From Chionis minor (lineage: Eukaryota; Chordata; Aves; Charadriiformes; Chionididae), in NCBI GenBank assembly GCA_013398295.1, contig VZSF01001203.1, forward strand, positions 132,492 to 196,491: a DNA stretch of 64,000 bases. The letters are read 5' to 3'. Shown piece by piece: positions 36,297 through 50,300 of this stretch. Within the stretch, counting starts at the first letter, position 1. Each line of letters begins with the position of its first letter. The notes below the pieces were generated by a model. It searched no databases. It saw only the letters and a list, made by a program, of their open reading frames with translations, and was not told the origin of the DNA. A program made the translations under genes and the position numbers.

Positions 36297-39200
36297 GTAA
36301 AGCTTTCTGTAAATAAAAAAATTAGTTTATGAGTGGGTTCTTGTGAATGTGGCTGCAAGGCCACAGCAAAATTAATATCTGTGAAAGTGTATGGGAGTAG
36401 TTATGTGTTTTGTGTAGACATGATTATATGGGGCATATAGAAAGTCTAGTACAGGCCTTACTAGCCACAGTGGAAAGATTTTCATTGCCTTCTATACCAG
36501 TTATATTGATTTCTTCATACTGACATTTTAGACTGACTGCTGAAAATGATGGAATTTTCTGTTTTGAACTTGAACATTACCTTATCCTCCAAATATATAC
36601 ATAGAAAAGAAGTTCTGCTTTATCCAGATAAAACAAAATGGGTTTTGGAGAGGAAAAAAGGTAGTTGGTTGGTTTGACAAGAGAATTTTTTTTTGTTTTT
36701 AATTATTTGGATTCAAATGGTGGTTTTAGCCAAAAGCAAAGCTTTCCTCTGCTCACCATCTTGGATTATTCATCATTTTTAACAAAAGCAAAGCAGTGTA
36801 ATTGAAGGGGTGAGTTTAGGTACTGTTCTGGATTAGGAAAGAAGAGGCAATTGTGGTTTGAATTGCCTTTTATACAGCAGTTAGGGCACTTTGTCCAAAA
36901 GTGGAAGACTCGGATGCAGGTCCTTTATTTTGGAGACTTTGAACCCGTGCTCCCCATAATGTGCCCTCACTTACATTCTGGCCAGTTTTTTATTTGTTTT
37001 CGGCTTGCCTCCTGTGTATATGAATTCTTACATACTTTTTTGAACATAGCCTGGACTCTGATGTTCCACTCTCCAACTAAGTGCTGTTACCATGGGGTGA
37101 AAAAAATTCTCATTTCTTGTGTATGCTCCTCCCCTCTTTTTTCCCCTCTATATTTTTCCTTTTCTGCTAATACCTGCTATGTTTCACAGAATAAAATGGC
37201 TTGAACAGACCAAATAGGAGCGGTGCATTCCAGAATAACCTTTAGGCTGATGGTTTAGGTCAGGCTTTAAGGTGGGGAGATTTTGGTTCCAGTTCTCCTT
37301 GAAGTCAGGGCCAATAGTCTTGTCTTCCATGTAGAACGGTCATCCCAGCTGCTGGGTTGGTTGGATAGAAGGGAAATCTCTCCACACCATCACCCGGTGA
37401 TAGGTATTTCTCTAGTTTTAAGCTGAATAAGCACACAAAGAACAATGTATTTGCAACAAAATTTACCAGCTCAGCTCTTGGAGCTGAATCCTGCTTGCTT
37501 TACCAAGCTGAATAGTGCCGTTGACTTCATTTGACCTGGTCTGGTGAGAGGCAAGGAAGATAATGCCCAAGATAGCACTATGAGTACTTAGCAGGCTGTT
37601 TACTTAAAAATAGTCCACAATTTAGCTTTTATACTCTTCTGATAAATAATAAGGTCCAGCTGGCAGCAAAAGAAGCATTACAATGAACACTAAAATTAGG
37701 TCAAAATGCAAGAATTAAAGGGATTAAGGATACACACTAGGCTTAAGTGAAAGAATTGAGAACTCTCAGGAGTAACACTGATTTCCAGTGACATGAGAAC
37801 CTGTAGAAAGACACTAATTCCTAAAGTGAGCTGTAATAAGCCTGTGAAATGATATTGGTTGTTGGTTGCAAATATTTTTGATTCACACAGACTAAAGAGG
37901 TCTAGAGAAGAATGAAATGAGGGAAGGGACACTGGCTGCTGTCAAAGAACCCTGCTCACAGCAGCTCACCTTGTTTGATTTCCCAACCTGACTGCTCTAA
38001 ACAGCACTCAGGATGAGTTTAGCATTTTTCACTCCACTTACTGGTTAACAATGTAGAGTCCCAGGCATTCCCATAAAGGCTCATTCAATCATGAGAAATG
38101 TTTCTGTCAAGTTTCTTGATGTCTTTAAAAATCAGATTACTGTTTATACAAGAGGGATATTTCGACCAAGAAAAGTTAGTGAGTCTTAACCTGTGGAAAT
38201 CCACTAAAAATCAAGTCAGATTAAAAATGGAGAAAGGGTAATAAAGGGATACATTTTCAATTTGTGCATCTTAATTTACAACATTCTTGCTATTGTAAGA
38301 AAAAACTCTCCATAGCAGTATAACCATGTATAAGCAACCACATAGTGGTGGGTTTTATTGCCTGTTCGGGATACATAAAATTGTGTACTTGTATTACATT
38401 ATGTAATTAACTTACATTCGCCATACTGTTACTGTGGGCTGGCATTGGGAATGTGCTGAAACTGAAACTTTATATAACCGTTGAGTGATGGGGAATTAGA
38501 AGCCTGCTTGAAGAAAAGGCACCCAATACGCGTATGTAGCCTTTATTGTACCAAACAGTTATATTGAAGAGCAGCTGCGACAAGGAGTTTAGATGTGTGC
38601 TGGCTTAGCATCACTTCAGGGAAGCAAGTGCAAGGCAATGAACTTTTTTGGAGTTTTCCTGGGAAAGTTAGAGTGCTCTTACTCTTAAAAAGTGCAGTGT
38701 ACTTTGAGATCTCTCTTCTGACCTAGTCTTGCAAGGTATAAGATGTATAAGATTGTGCAGGTTGAAAAGCAAGTCTGCTGGAAAACAGAGTTATAAGAAT
38801 TGGTCTATTCATTTATTCTGTTTGCCTTGCTAAATCTTACAATATAAGGACCATTCTCACCTTATCAATATCTTTGTGTAGTTTCTGGGAAAAGGAAGAC
38901 ATGAGTTTTATTTCGTAAGCCCAGACTATGTTTGGATGATGTTCAAATTTTCCCTGAAGTTGTATGACCTGTTCTTTAGAATTGGCATTGAAGAATTTAA
39001 GAAGAGGAAGTTAAGAGCCAGGAATAATACAACCAGAGTGAAATTCCTGTTAGAGTAAATTAATGAATTAATTTGACCTGTGTTGATTTCTGCTTGGGTT
39101 TGGCCTAGATGAGAATTTCTTAAGTCAGTATATTGTGGCTTGTTTTCCCTGGGGTTTTCTTCAGTTAATCTTTTTTTTACAGATTTAACTAATTAGTTTT

Positions 39201-41243
39201 TGCTTTTAGTAGTAGAAAGAATTTCATTTAGCAGTAGGCCTTTAGGAAGCTCTTTGAAAAGACAGAATTTTTCTTTTTTTTCCCCTTTCTGATGAAGGAT
39301 TTTAGCTTGTTTAAGTTCAAGTCATTAGTAAAACATTAATTCATTCAGCTTGATACAGCATTGCCCTGAATGTTTGCCAGGATTCCAATCTCAGTAACTT
39401 TTAACTTAAGTACCAGCATAGCACTTCTGTCACTCTGCTGTATAATGTGCATTTTCTTCAAGACTGTAGGAATGCTGTTACCACACACCTTGCTGCCTCT
39501 TTAAAGCTTTGTAGTTAGGGTGGAACATAGTAATTAGAGAGGGAATTGTAAGGATACCTTTAAAGAAACATCTGAAGCCTGATTCAAAGCCCAGTGCCTC
39601 CAGTGAAGCTCTTTGTGTCTAGAGGTTTGTGGTTTGATCCTGCATTAGTGAAATCTGTGAGAATATTTTTTTCAGTTACTGCTGTGATGTTCAAGAGCAG
39701 GTTGTAGAAGATAACGATTCCCAGAACTCGTAGCATGCTATTATTTACGGTCCCTAAAACTATTTTACCCTAAAAGTTTTTATTTTAGGGCCCTCAAAGT
39801 ATTTGATTTTTTACTCTTATGTCTCCTCTTCAGGCAGAGCTTGTGAGCTCAAGAGCCCGAGACACTGTAACCAGTTCATAAAAGCACTGGAGTACTCTGC
39901 ATATTATTTCCAAGACTTTCCTGGGCTTTCTGCTGAATTCATTCATGCTCCACACTGTTTAATCTCAGTAATGCTCCTTAAGATGGCTCATCATATTTGG
40001 ATTTGTATTACTGTGTGCCTAAGTACATCACTCTTGAGAGAAGTCCACTAAGAGTCTTTTGGATAGAGATATAAGATCCTAATGAATAGTCATTACCTAT
40101 TAATTATTTCTGGCAAATGCACAAATGGGTCACTCTCAGCTTCTTCCTCAGGGGTAGATGATGCAGTATTGTACATTTGAGATCGAAATGGCAGAACTTC
40201 TCTAATGGGCACTTTGAGTGGGATTATGTCCTGGATTCAACCTAATCAAGTGGAGGTCCTTAAACTGCTGAATGTGTAGCAATGACAAATTTAGGTTCCT
40301 TGTATAACCAGTGACAAAATGACAGACACCTTGATTGTGACTAGATTTAGATGTGGCACAGGAGCAAGTGCTCTGAATTCTAATCTGGTTTTGCCCATAT
40401 TTCTCTTTTCACGTGCACTTAAATTGCATAAATCATGTAAGTATTAAACAGGGCAACTTTCAGCGCTGGCAAGATTTAGAGGTTATTTGTTGAGGTGGAC
40501 ATTTGCAAGCTTATTGACTGATTTGGATATTAAGCTAAACATACAGATAGACATGAGATGGCCACTGTCTCACTTTTACTTAATAAGTCACTGCATACTA
40601 TATTCATTGCTGATACTTGAGACCTGTGCTCAATTTTCTCTGCTGCCTGAGGAAGCTTAAATAGATTTTTCCTACCCAACTGCTGTAGCCTTTAGGCTAT
40701 AGGAAATGTGAGGTGAAACCCTCTTATTGAAGCAGAGTAATTTTGTGTGGAATGAGTAACTCTCCACTGTCGAGCGCAGGTCAGGCTTCCTGTCTCACTG
40801 CATTAAAACCAGACCCTTTTGGACTGCTGCTCAACTCTTGTGAGTTCTCTGCTCCATCCAGCATGGTGGAGAAGTCTTTTCCTTCATAATCTTTCACTTA
40901 TGCATGTGGAGGGGATCGTCCAGTGAAGTTTTCAGCTCTCTGCCCTCCATCTCCATCCAACCAAATGTGGGTTTTTTTTCCTTCCTCTGTCCTTTTTCTG
41001 TCTCCTGCTTGCTGCTGTAGGCTGGTTATACCAAGAATCACTGAGAGCTTATCAGGTGGTTATCAGATGGCTATATGTGCTATGGACAGAGAGGGATGCC
41101 TTTTCCTGGCAGGACTGGGAAGAGTTGAGTTAGCCCATGCTCCTGCAGGGTCCTGTTGTTTGCACATCAGTAGCAGGTTGGAATGAGACAATGCAAAGCA
41201 TTGCTTTTGGCACTGTTTTGCCACCAGTGAAAAAAACTTGGTT

Positions 41244-41263
41244 AAAAAAAAAAAAAAAAAAAA
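41244..41263. repeat. Poly-A run (20 A)
   Basis: A homopolymer following 'cttggtt'. I saw no retrocopy body or target-site duplication around it. Confidence 0.95.
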
Positions 41264-44200
41264 GCTATGCTTAACCCTCCTGAATATATTCTGAGGGGAA
41301 GAATCTTTCACCCTTCAGAGTAGATGAAGTAGACAGACCTTAGGCATTATTAAATTGAAGCAATGGACTGCGGTGGTTGAAGGGGCCTAAAAATGAGGGA
41401 TTGTAATTCTTAGCATTGGGACATATCAGCCAGACCACGAGCCTCTATGTTCTCGTATCTCTCTCATCTTTTCCCCAACTTGAAGACAGGCATAAGATCA
41501 TTTAGTAGTATGTCATCAAGGTATTGTAGCAATAGCATAGCAGAGTCCTGTGTGTTGTTTTAAGATGCACAGTTACTATATGCTTTGTGCTTGTTTTCAA
41601 ATATACTGCTTCAGACCCATAGAAGGATCATAACTGAGACAGACTGAAATAAGGAGGGCAATTTTCACCAGCAGTGGTTCTGCACTAAATTATATAATGC
41701 ATAATTCTTGGATTTCATCTTATGAGCAATGGTGAAACAGAGCACAACAGAAAAAAATATTTTATGTAAAGTAAAATATCTATTTTCAGAAAAAAATCTC
41801 TCTCAGTACTAATGCTCTACTCTACCTCTCAAGTATCTTGTCATATGTGTACCTGTTCCCTATGCAACACACACACTCCCTGACCCACGTCTCTGCATCA
41901 AGGTAGTGAGCCTGCAGGAGCAATTGTGTCGTGTCTCTACCACTCTGAATTACGCTGCATCTTCAACTCCTTTTCTGAAATATAAGTTCATAACACAAGT
42001 AAATTTAAGATATGATTTGTTTTCATCTGCTCACGAAAATATATCTGTGTCATATTCCAGTGAGAATAGGAAAGGAAAATATTTTTTATGGGATCTGTCT
42101 GTTTTTTCTTCTTTATTTAGTCTGCATGCTACATCTCCTGAAACATCCTGGACTTAACTATTCCCCCTTCTTTGTCATCCAAGAGAGTTGTTTCTGAGCA
42201 AATTTTCATTGCTACTTTTAGAGTGCTTGCAAATTGAAAGAGGCCTCAAAAGAATCTACAGTTGAGAAATCCACATCCATTAGTTGAAATCTTCATCTTA
42301 AATTTGTAGTAATTTCAACATAATGAGTAATAAGCAAATATAGTTTTAGGCTATGAGTCTCCATGTAGCTACTGCTGTTATTTATAGTAGTTTGATAATC
42401 ATCACTTACAGGAATTCTGCTTGAAATCATATGATAAAATTATTTCCTCCTCTTGATTACTACTATTACTGCCTATTAAAGCAAACAATTCCAAATATGT
42501 AACTTCTATTTTTCACGGTTCTTTACACTTCCCTTAATTACAAATGTAAACCAGATCTTATTCATTGTTTTGAAGTCCCAGATTCAGCTAAGCATCTGAG
42601 GAGTGTTAAGTTATTAGCCAGCCCTGGAACTACTTCTAATTACTGAATTGTTGAGATCTCAAGTGGCAACATTACCTTCTGGAGCTGCCTGCTTATAAGG
42701 AAACCTCAGGTACTTCAGAGGTTGCTCTTATGTGTGAATAATCTGTTCTTTGTTGATCTGATATAATTTTATTGCAGTCTTCCCTTGGTTTCCACAACTG
42801 AAAGAGAATAATTCTAAATCTTCTGTGAACTCGACTTACATTTTTCATGAGAGTTTGTGCAAATGTATGTTACCCCTTTGGGACAGAGCTGCATTTCCTA
42901 GCTGGGACATTTGCAAATGCATATGTAACCTGATTTGGCCGCACATGCCTGTGCTTGATTATACTCTCATCAATAGGCAATGTCTTATTTTCATTAAAAA
43001 ATAGCTTTTTTGCTATTTTTTTTTTCTACAGTATTTCTACGTTGTTCTGTGCACATTGGAGCAAAAGTATGTCTGTAGATTCCTTGGTTAAATCCCACGT
43101 TTTCATATCTTTTGCGTACTACTGGAAATAATAATTTTAGTCTAGTTTTTTATTCATAGTATTCATTTTGACTTGTGAGGTTGTTACAGTGTGCTATCCA
43201 TGTAGCTTAGCTCTTCAGATTCATTCAGTGAACAGAGTTACAAATACTTCCAGCTTAAGTCTACTTCTGCTTCCCCCCAGGCCTGTCTGATGATGCCAGA
43301 ATAAATATAGCTATAGTGGGACTGAATACTTAGTTATGAAGATAATCACGAGTTAATATAGGCTTTCTTTCACAGCATTTGACATAGCAACATATGACAA
43401 AATGATCTTTAACACTTAGCCAATACTGAGTTTCATAAAATGACAATTTGGACAGCTTGAATTGTTTTGTTAGAAGGATCATGGATTTTATCAACTTTCA
43501 CAAAAGCTGGGAAATGTAGCTTCCTGACAGGCCATGTTTCATGAAACTTAACAATAATGGTGATTTTGCTAAAGAGGGAGTCTAAGCTGCTTCTGTTGTG
43601 CTGGCACTTTTTGAATGCTTGATTTCTATATGTCACCTATGGTAGGAAGTGGCATAACAAGGGTCAGTGGTTGGAAGTTGAATGCATAGCAATTCAGATT
43701 ATAGACGGGAATGTAGTTTTTAAGAGTGAATGCTCTTAACTGTCAGCAGATTTTTAAGGCAAGTGGTGAATTCTCTTGATGTCTTCAAAAGCAGATATAA
43801 ACCTCTCAAACTACATCCAACACAAAGTTACTGGATGGAATTTTATGTTCTCTTAATACAGAAGATCAAGCTAAATAATTATAAATGCTTGTTTTGGCCT
43901 TGAAATCTATAAGCCAGAATTTATAGAAACTCAGCTATTTCTGATTTTGCATTCAGCTAGAATCAGCAGCAAAGGTCACCTGGAACTCGGTGAGGAAAAA
44001 CTGCAAAGAGAATATATTGTTTGCAGGACAGTCTTGTCAGTGCCATTCTTCCAAACTGTATATTTAAGAACCAATCCTTACTCCTCCCTGACCTCCCTCC
44101 AAGATCCTTAAGGAAATTAAGTGCTGTTGTGAAACTGGTAGAAGGATTTTTAAATCGTGTAGCTGAGAAGTCAATAATTTAAAGAAGAATGAAAGCTGAA

Positions 44201-45868
44201 TGGTACAGCCCTCAAAATCTGTGGATTGTTAGGTCTTTTCATATAGTAACTTTTCACTAGTAACATTATTTGCTTAGTATGTCAACATACAATCTTCTCC
44301 CTGTCCCACCCACACACATTCTTGTAAAGTATATCTTGTTAATCTTAATGTTATCTTAACATTTTTCACCCCAGGGAAGTTTTTAGAAAAAATTCTAAAA
44401 GTAAGCAGCATGAAAAAATACAACCAAAAAGAACACCCAAACCTGAAACATTTTATCGGTCCTACTGAATTTTAAAACAACCTTTTGCATGTAACAATTT
44501 TAAAAGCTGAAATTTGCTGACTTGTGTTTTGTTTTTTATGTTCAAAACTACATCACGTCCCACCATTTTTAAAATAGTATTACGTATAAATGTAGGTGCA
44601 ATATTTTTTAGAATTCCACTGCTTATCTTGTTCTTCTTAGCTAGATCAGGGTTATTCTGACATAATCAAATGAAAGAAATCCATCCTTATGTAAATGAAA
44701 GATGAACGATACTAGTCAGCTTCCCCCATCCCCACTCCCTGCCCCCTGCCCTACAAAATGATTACTGTAGAGGTTATCCAACATGTGTTCTGCCTCATTA
44801 GTGTATTGTTCAGAAGATTTCCAACATACAAGAGTGAGATTTCATGTTCATCACACTGCTGACATTTCCGTGAACGTGCTGTCGCATGATGCCAAAGTGG
44901 GGGAGATAGGGATAACCTTCTTCTATGACCAGATCATGTAACTGCCCACTCCTACAGTTCTCCAGTGGCCCATGCATAGTTGCTTCACTTGTGCTTAACT
45001 ATGCTGACTTGAACTGATGGTCTGTAACTAAATGTTTTACAGTCTGCTATAAAAGGACTATATATATGTGTGTGTGTATATGTATAAAGGACTGAATATA
45101 GCTCTTAAGCCAGCTAGCCTCTTTGAGTTTATATAGCAAGTACATATTCTAATGGGATACCTTTCTTTCCTGCTTTGCTCCTGTTTTTTCCCATATTAGG
45201 CTGAGGTTGCTTTGGTGAGTAGCCTGGTTCGCAGTTAAGTCTTGAACTTTGAATTCTTGACATGCCTGAACTGGCTTTCTACCTGAAGAAAAGCAAGTAT
45301 TCCTCTTTCAGCGCTTAGCTTTGCGTAAACAGGTCTTTACCCTGACCTTTGCTTATAGATATTGTTACCCAGTCAGCTATCTGCACTGGAAGGAGACAGA
45401 GCACACTGTTTCAAGCAACAGCCAGTTTTAAAATACATAAAAAATGCACATTACCTCTGCATAGGGAAGACTCCATTTCTGATGAAAAAGCATTATTTGC
45501 AGGGGGAAAGATTGTCATGAGATATTTTCAAACTTCTACAGAATACTTTTTAGGTCAACTTCTAGCTCTTGCTGTTCACAGGATTTGAAACTACAGCTCT
45601 GGGGCCCAACCCACCTTTCCACTGTAGAATTGATAAGAGATCATCAAGAAGCTGATAAACACAAGCTTAAGGGTTAAGAGTAAAACAAAATGTCTGGGGT
45701 GGGCTTTCAGTGCAAAGAGGTGTCCGTGAGTAAATTCAGAATTTTATTTGGGTTTTTTGAGGGGGTGTGTGTGGTTTTTTTAGATGGCTCTTTCTCTGAG
45801 CTTCTTTTAAAATCCTTTAATTACTTACTGTGCAGCTTAGTAGTCCTTGCCTTATTCCTCGCTAGGGT

Positions 45869-45884
45869 AAAAAAAAAAAAAAAA
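45869..45884. repeat. Poly-A run (16 A)
   Basis: A homopolymer in intron 2 with no recognisable element attached. Confidence 0.95.
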
Positions 45885-47746
45885 TCACTTCTTTTTCCCT
45901 TCATAAATACATTCCCTCTATGAATTCCCCTTTGGGCAGTGTTGTTCAGCTCCATTCCAAAATACAAGGCTGTGTGCTAAATGGCATTGAATAGGATACA
46001 CAGGAGGAACAAAAGTATGATTAATTGTATGTGCTAGCATATTTGTTTTACTTCAAATTAGCTGCGTAGCTTAGAGTAGAAGCAGAAGCCATAGCATGAA
46101 TTCTAGCATATGTTAATCCAAGCACAAACTCTACATGTTCTGGATATACATGCTAAATAAATAAGAAGCATTGCTAAAACCCACATTACAATCCCTTAAT
46201 AGCTAAGGTTTGGATGCTAACTAGATCAAGCTAGCACAGGTACACTATTTCATACTTGTACTAGTATCTTAATTTTGCTTTGTAGACATGTCTTATATTT
46301 AGTAAGGTTTGGCCAAGTTGGCCAAGCTTGGAGGGGGTTTGTAGCATACTTCCCTGAGCAGGTTTTTTGTAAAAATGGAAGGTCTAAAGAGGCTAATACT
46401 CTGCTCATTTATTGCATCATAAAAAAACCGAATTCTTCTCAATGTCTATCCAGATTTTGCTTTTCAAATTCAGACAGAAGATAAAAAGGATAGGAGTCAC
46501 TTGTTTTAACACAGGTGTCCAAAATACATGGTTCTAAATCTAATGATAATTTTGGATCCCTTTATAGTTAATAGAGTTGTTCACCTGATTAAATAAGGGT
46601 GATTCATCTCAGTCTAAGAGAAGAGTTTATAGATTAGTTAAATTTCTTTCCTGGGCTGCTCATTTCTCCGTTTATGGTAAGGGGGGCCTGGTACAACTGA
46701 AAAAATGTAGACATCTTAAGGTGAAAAGGATTAATCCCACTCCTCTTCAATTTCATCTGTGAGTGCAGGTTGTAAAAATAACATTTAAAAGCAGATTCTA
46801 AAGAATCATCTAAATTTGGAAAAAAATATCATAGAGGGATATTTAGTTGTTTTTTTAACTACATAGTATATATAGTTGGAAGCATCTGTTTTTAAATATT
46901 TGAACTACTTGCTTAAACCAGTGTAAGCTCTCTTGGAGTGTAATAGGATCTCCTTAGTAATTTTCCTTTACCAGATAATTGTGTCTGTGCATTCTATTAA
47001 GTGTCTGATTACAGTGTTATCAATGTCATCACTTTTGATAGTATCCTGGCTAGCATAATAGTATTTGTCAACTTGCCTCCTAATGCATTAATGATCAGTC
47101 AGTCAGTGCTCTTGGTCATGGACAGTGTGAAAAGCTAACTTTGTACTTCTGTAGTCTGAGGGTATAAATGTGTGTGACCTTGATGTGTTCTGGTATGTAT
47201 TATTTCATTGAACATCTCAGGAATTAACTCATTGTCTTTAACTTGTATTGATTTAGGGTCCACTTCCAGGCACTTGTTTTTCTTTATTAAAGGAACTAAA
47301 TGACCCAGATCCTTCCCCCCGCCGCCCGCAAGTCTTTACTTCCTATGTTGCGACATTGTGTAGTTCTTAAAAGTATGCACATTTGTAATTAAACAGTTCA
47401 TTTGAATGGCTTTTTCTCCAACTGAGATATACATTCCTGCTGACAGTAACCACAAGAAACTTTGTCTGCACGGTTGCTTGCTTTAGATGTTTAGGGATTT
47501 AGATGCTAGCCTTCAGTTAAATTCTCATATGGAGTGAGAAACTCTGGAGTGTTAAAAAAGAAGATGCAGAAGGTAAAGGTGAAAGGGAAGCACAGTTTGG
47601 ATGATCTTTACTCAGATTATATAAAGGAAATGTCATACTACCAAAAAACAACTAATCACAAGAAAAGTGCTGAAACAAAGACGTCACTGAAGAAGCAAGT
47701 CCCGTGAATCGTACTATTAAACTAAAATTAATATAAAACAAGAATA

Positions 47747-47806
47747 GAAAAAAACAAAACAAAACAACCCCCCCCAAAAAAACCCAAAACAAAACAACAA
47801 ACCCAA
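47747..47806. repeat. A/C-rich low-complexity tract with a C-run
   Basis: 'aaaac' units flank an uninterrupted C-run (47768-47775) and an A-run. It contains no G and only a few T. Confidence 0.9.
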
Positions 47807-49710
47807 GTGGCTGAGCTTCCTTGCAGTGTAGACGCTGATTTAAATCAGCAGAAAACAACCTAGAGGTCGCTAAAACTGTCCTTTGATTGCAGAAAGGTAT
47901 ATTGCTGTTCTCTGGAAAACAATGACCAGTAAAGCTTACTGTAATAGATATTGTGGTTGGATCAGTAAAGTATTTATAACATTGATTGTTAATACAAATC
48001 AGCAGAAATTCCTTAATCCACTAGGATACTCCTGATATTAGAAAAGATAGTAAATTTGTTAGCAGCCCAAATCAGGTATATCAAAACCTGTTTTCCTCAA
48101 AGCCCTTCACAAATAGTTGTTACAGTAGCTAAATTGTCATTGCACATCAGTAAGATCAGATGTTTTTGTGATTTAGATGTGAGTTAGGCAACAGTAAAGA
48201 TTAGCAGAGCTTAACTTTTAATTAACTGTTGTTAACAAGATCTTAGGAATGAGGATGCTGCAGTTTCTTTCATGAGGAGTTTGTGGTAATCCATAAGCGT
48301 GAGTGAGCAGCAAGGAGGCATTTTTACAAATTACAAACCCCAGAGAAAATGAGGAAACTGCAGGAGGTCCAAAAATCCCCAAGAGTGAACACCCATGACA
48401 GCTGCTGTTTTTCACTTACAATCTGCCAGGTGCCTCGTGCCCATGTTCTTATACTGCGTAAGTGTGAGGCCTAGTTGAGCATCCCAGAGAGGACCCTGCA
48501 GGCATTGGAGTGCAGCTTATTCTGAATGAGTTCAATAACTCCCACATAGAGTTTCCTTTGCTGAAATTAATATTGTGGAAATACTTATGTGTGAATCACA
48601 TAAGAAAACCCTAAGGATTGGACCCAATAATTGAATTCTATTTAAAGAGAGGAATAAAACTAAGTGGAACTAAAAGTAGACATGCAGACTTGTCTGATTT
48701 TGACACTGGGTATATTAAAATTGCACATGCTAGGGCTTTTGTAAAATTATGTAATCTTTCCCAGCTAAGAAAGCTCTGCAATTCTTTTCACCTTCACAGT
48801 ATTTTTATTATAGTGTGCTTTGAATTTGAGAGCAGATCAGAAGTGTCTGTTTATCAAAGTTTATCAAAGGCCAAGGACTGTACAGTCAATTTAATGTGTC
48901 TTCTAAATTACTCCTACCTGATAGGTTTACATAGTAATTTGTTTAAAGCTTAAATAAGTGTTATTTATAAAACCAAATCCAAGGTCTGCATTTTGCTTCT
49001 CCTGGTGCTTGGACATGGTCATGGTTCCGCTTTATTTCTCCATAAAGTTAATTACTGCAACATACGCAGTAGATACCAGGAACACTTTTAATGAGTTGAT
49101 AAAATTAATAGAAGATTGTGTAATCTTTTTCTTCACTGTAGATTTGTCAAACCACTTTCACTTGCAGTGGCCATTCCTTTTATCTAAATAGTTGGGAAAG
49201 AATACAGAGATAATTTTTGCTGGAGTGAAATACCAAGAAGTTGTGGTTCAGATAAAAGAAAATGCTTAGAGATGCAAGTAAAATTTTTATCTACTATGTA
49301 TAATCCTTCAATACACCAAGTGATTAGAGAAAATAGGGAGTTGAGTACTGAAGATTACAGAATTGAAACCAAAATCCTGCAAACGCTTCTTTATAAATAT
49401 TTCACTACATTTTTCTAAGTACTTGTGTGAGTATAGTGTCCTGATCACATATGTTTATGTGCATATGCATGCAAGAAATGCAATGAAACTATCAGCTGTG
49501 AAGTTAAGGAAACAACGACATCATGTTTATATTGAATATTCTGAATATTCTCAGTTTTTAGCTACAAATAAATAATATGGTTAGAAAAGAATGTAGTACT
49601 TTCCCAGTCTTTTTATGTCTCTAAGTGGAGAAAAGATAGCTTTGAGATGAAGTTGTTAAAATTGATTTTATTCCTAATTCTTCACAGTTGGTATGTGACT
49701 TCATGCAAGC

Positions 49711-50300
49711 CACAGAATAACAATGGTTTGAAGGCACCTCTGGAGAACATATATTCCAATGTCTCTGCTCAGAGCAGCATCAACTAGAGCAGGTTGTCCA
49801 GTCAGCTTTTTAGTATCTCCAAGCATGGAGGCTCCACAACATCTCCAGACAATCTGATCCAGTATTTGAATGCCCTTACAGTAAAGAAGTTTTTTCTCAT
49901 GTTTGAATACATCTTTTAATTCAGTTTGTACCCATTGTTTCTTGTCCTGCAATTGGACACATCTGAGAAGGGACTGGCTCCCTCTCATTACACCCTCCCA
50001 TCAGATATTTATGCACATTGGTAAGTTTCCCACCTGACCTTTCTCCAGGCTGAACAATCCCAGCTCTCTCGATCTCCCATGTCCATTGATCATCTCCTTA
50101 ATCATCTTTGTCGCCCTTTGCTGGACTTGCTCCAGTATGTCCATGTTTCTCTTAGACTGGGGAGCTGACAGGTGGGCCCAGCACTCCATGTCTGTCTCAC
50201 CAGTGCTGAGTAGCAGGGAAGCATCACCTACTTGGACCTGCTGGCAGGTCAACCTAATGCAGCCCAGGATGCTATTGATGTTCATACTAATACGTACCAG
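49711..50300 (-). mobile_element. CR1 LINE, 5'-truncated, reverse orientation
   Basis: Read on the minus strand, about 590 bases match the 3' part of a CR1 retrotransposon. The 3' end is at the left, near 49711-49730. Translated fragments show the C-terminal part of ORF2, including 'DILEQVQQRATKMIKEM' followed by '[12 protein letters not shown]', which are characteristic of CR1 reverse-transcriptase proteins. The coding region is interrupted and has no intact upstream part. Divergence at the terminal repeat ('agaataacaatggtttg') suggests an old insertion. CR1 copies are normally truncated and lack target-site duplications, as here. Confidence 0.92.

Larger units (their letters stand above)
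29834..49710 (+). other. FREM2: FREM2 intron 2, first part, no exon recognised
   Basis: About 20 kb of AT-rich sequence after the exon 2 donor. I looked for the next FREM2 exon, which should begin in phase 1 and encode the segment leading to the first Calx-beta domain, and did not find it. Short open frames here have random-looking composition. The stretch contains only simple repeats and single-base tracts, with no clear mobile element. Confidence 0.7.

Noticed and set aside
36851..37204. 117-codon plus-strand frame ending next to AATAAA
   Set aside because: It does not begin with a convincing context, is Phe/Cys/Ser-rich, matches nothing I know, and AATAAA is common here by chance.
48618..48953. 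111-codon plus-strand frame
   Set aside because: Begins at TTG rather than ATG, has no recognised motif, and lies in AT-rich intron with no splice sites that frame it.
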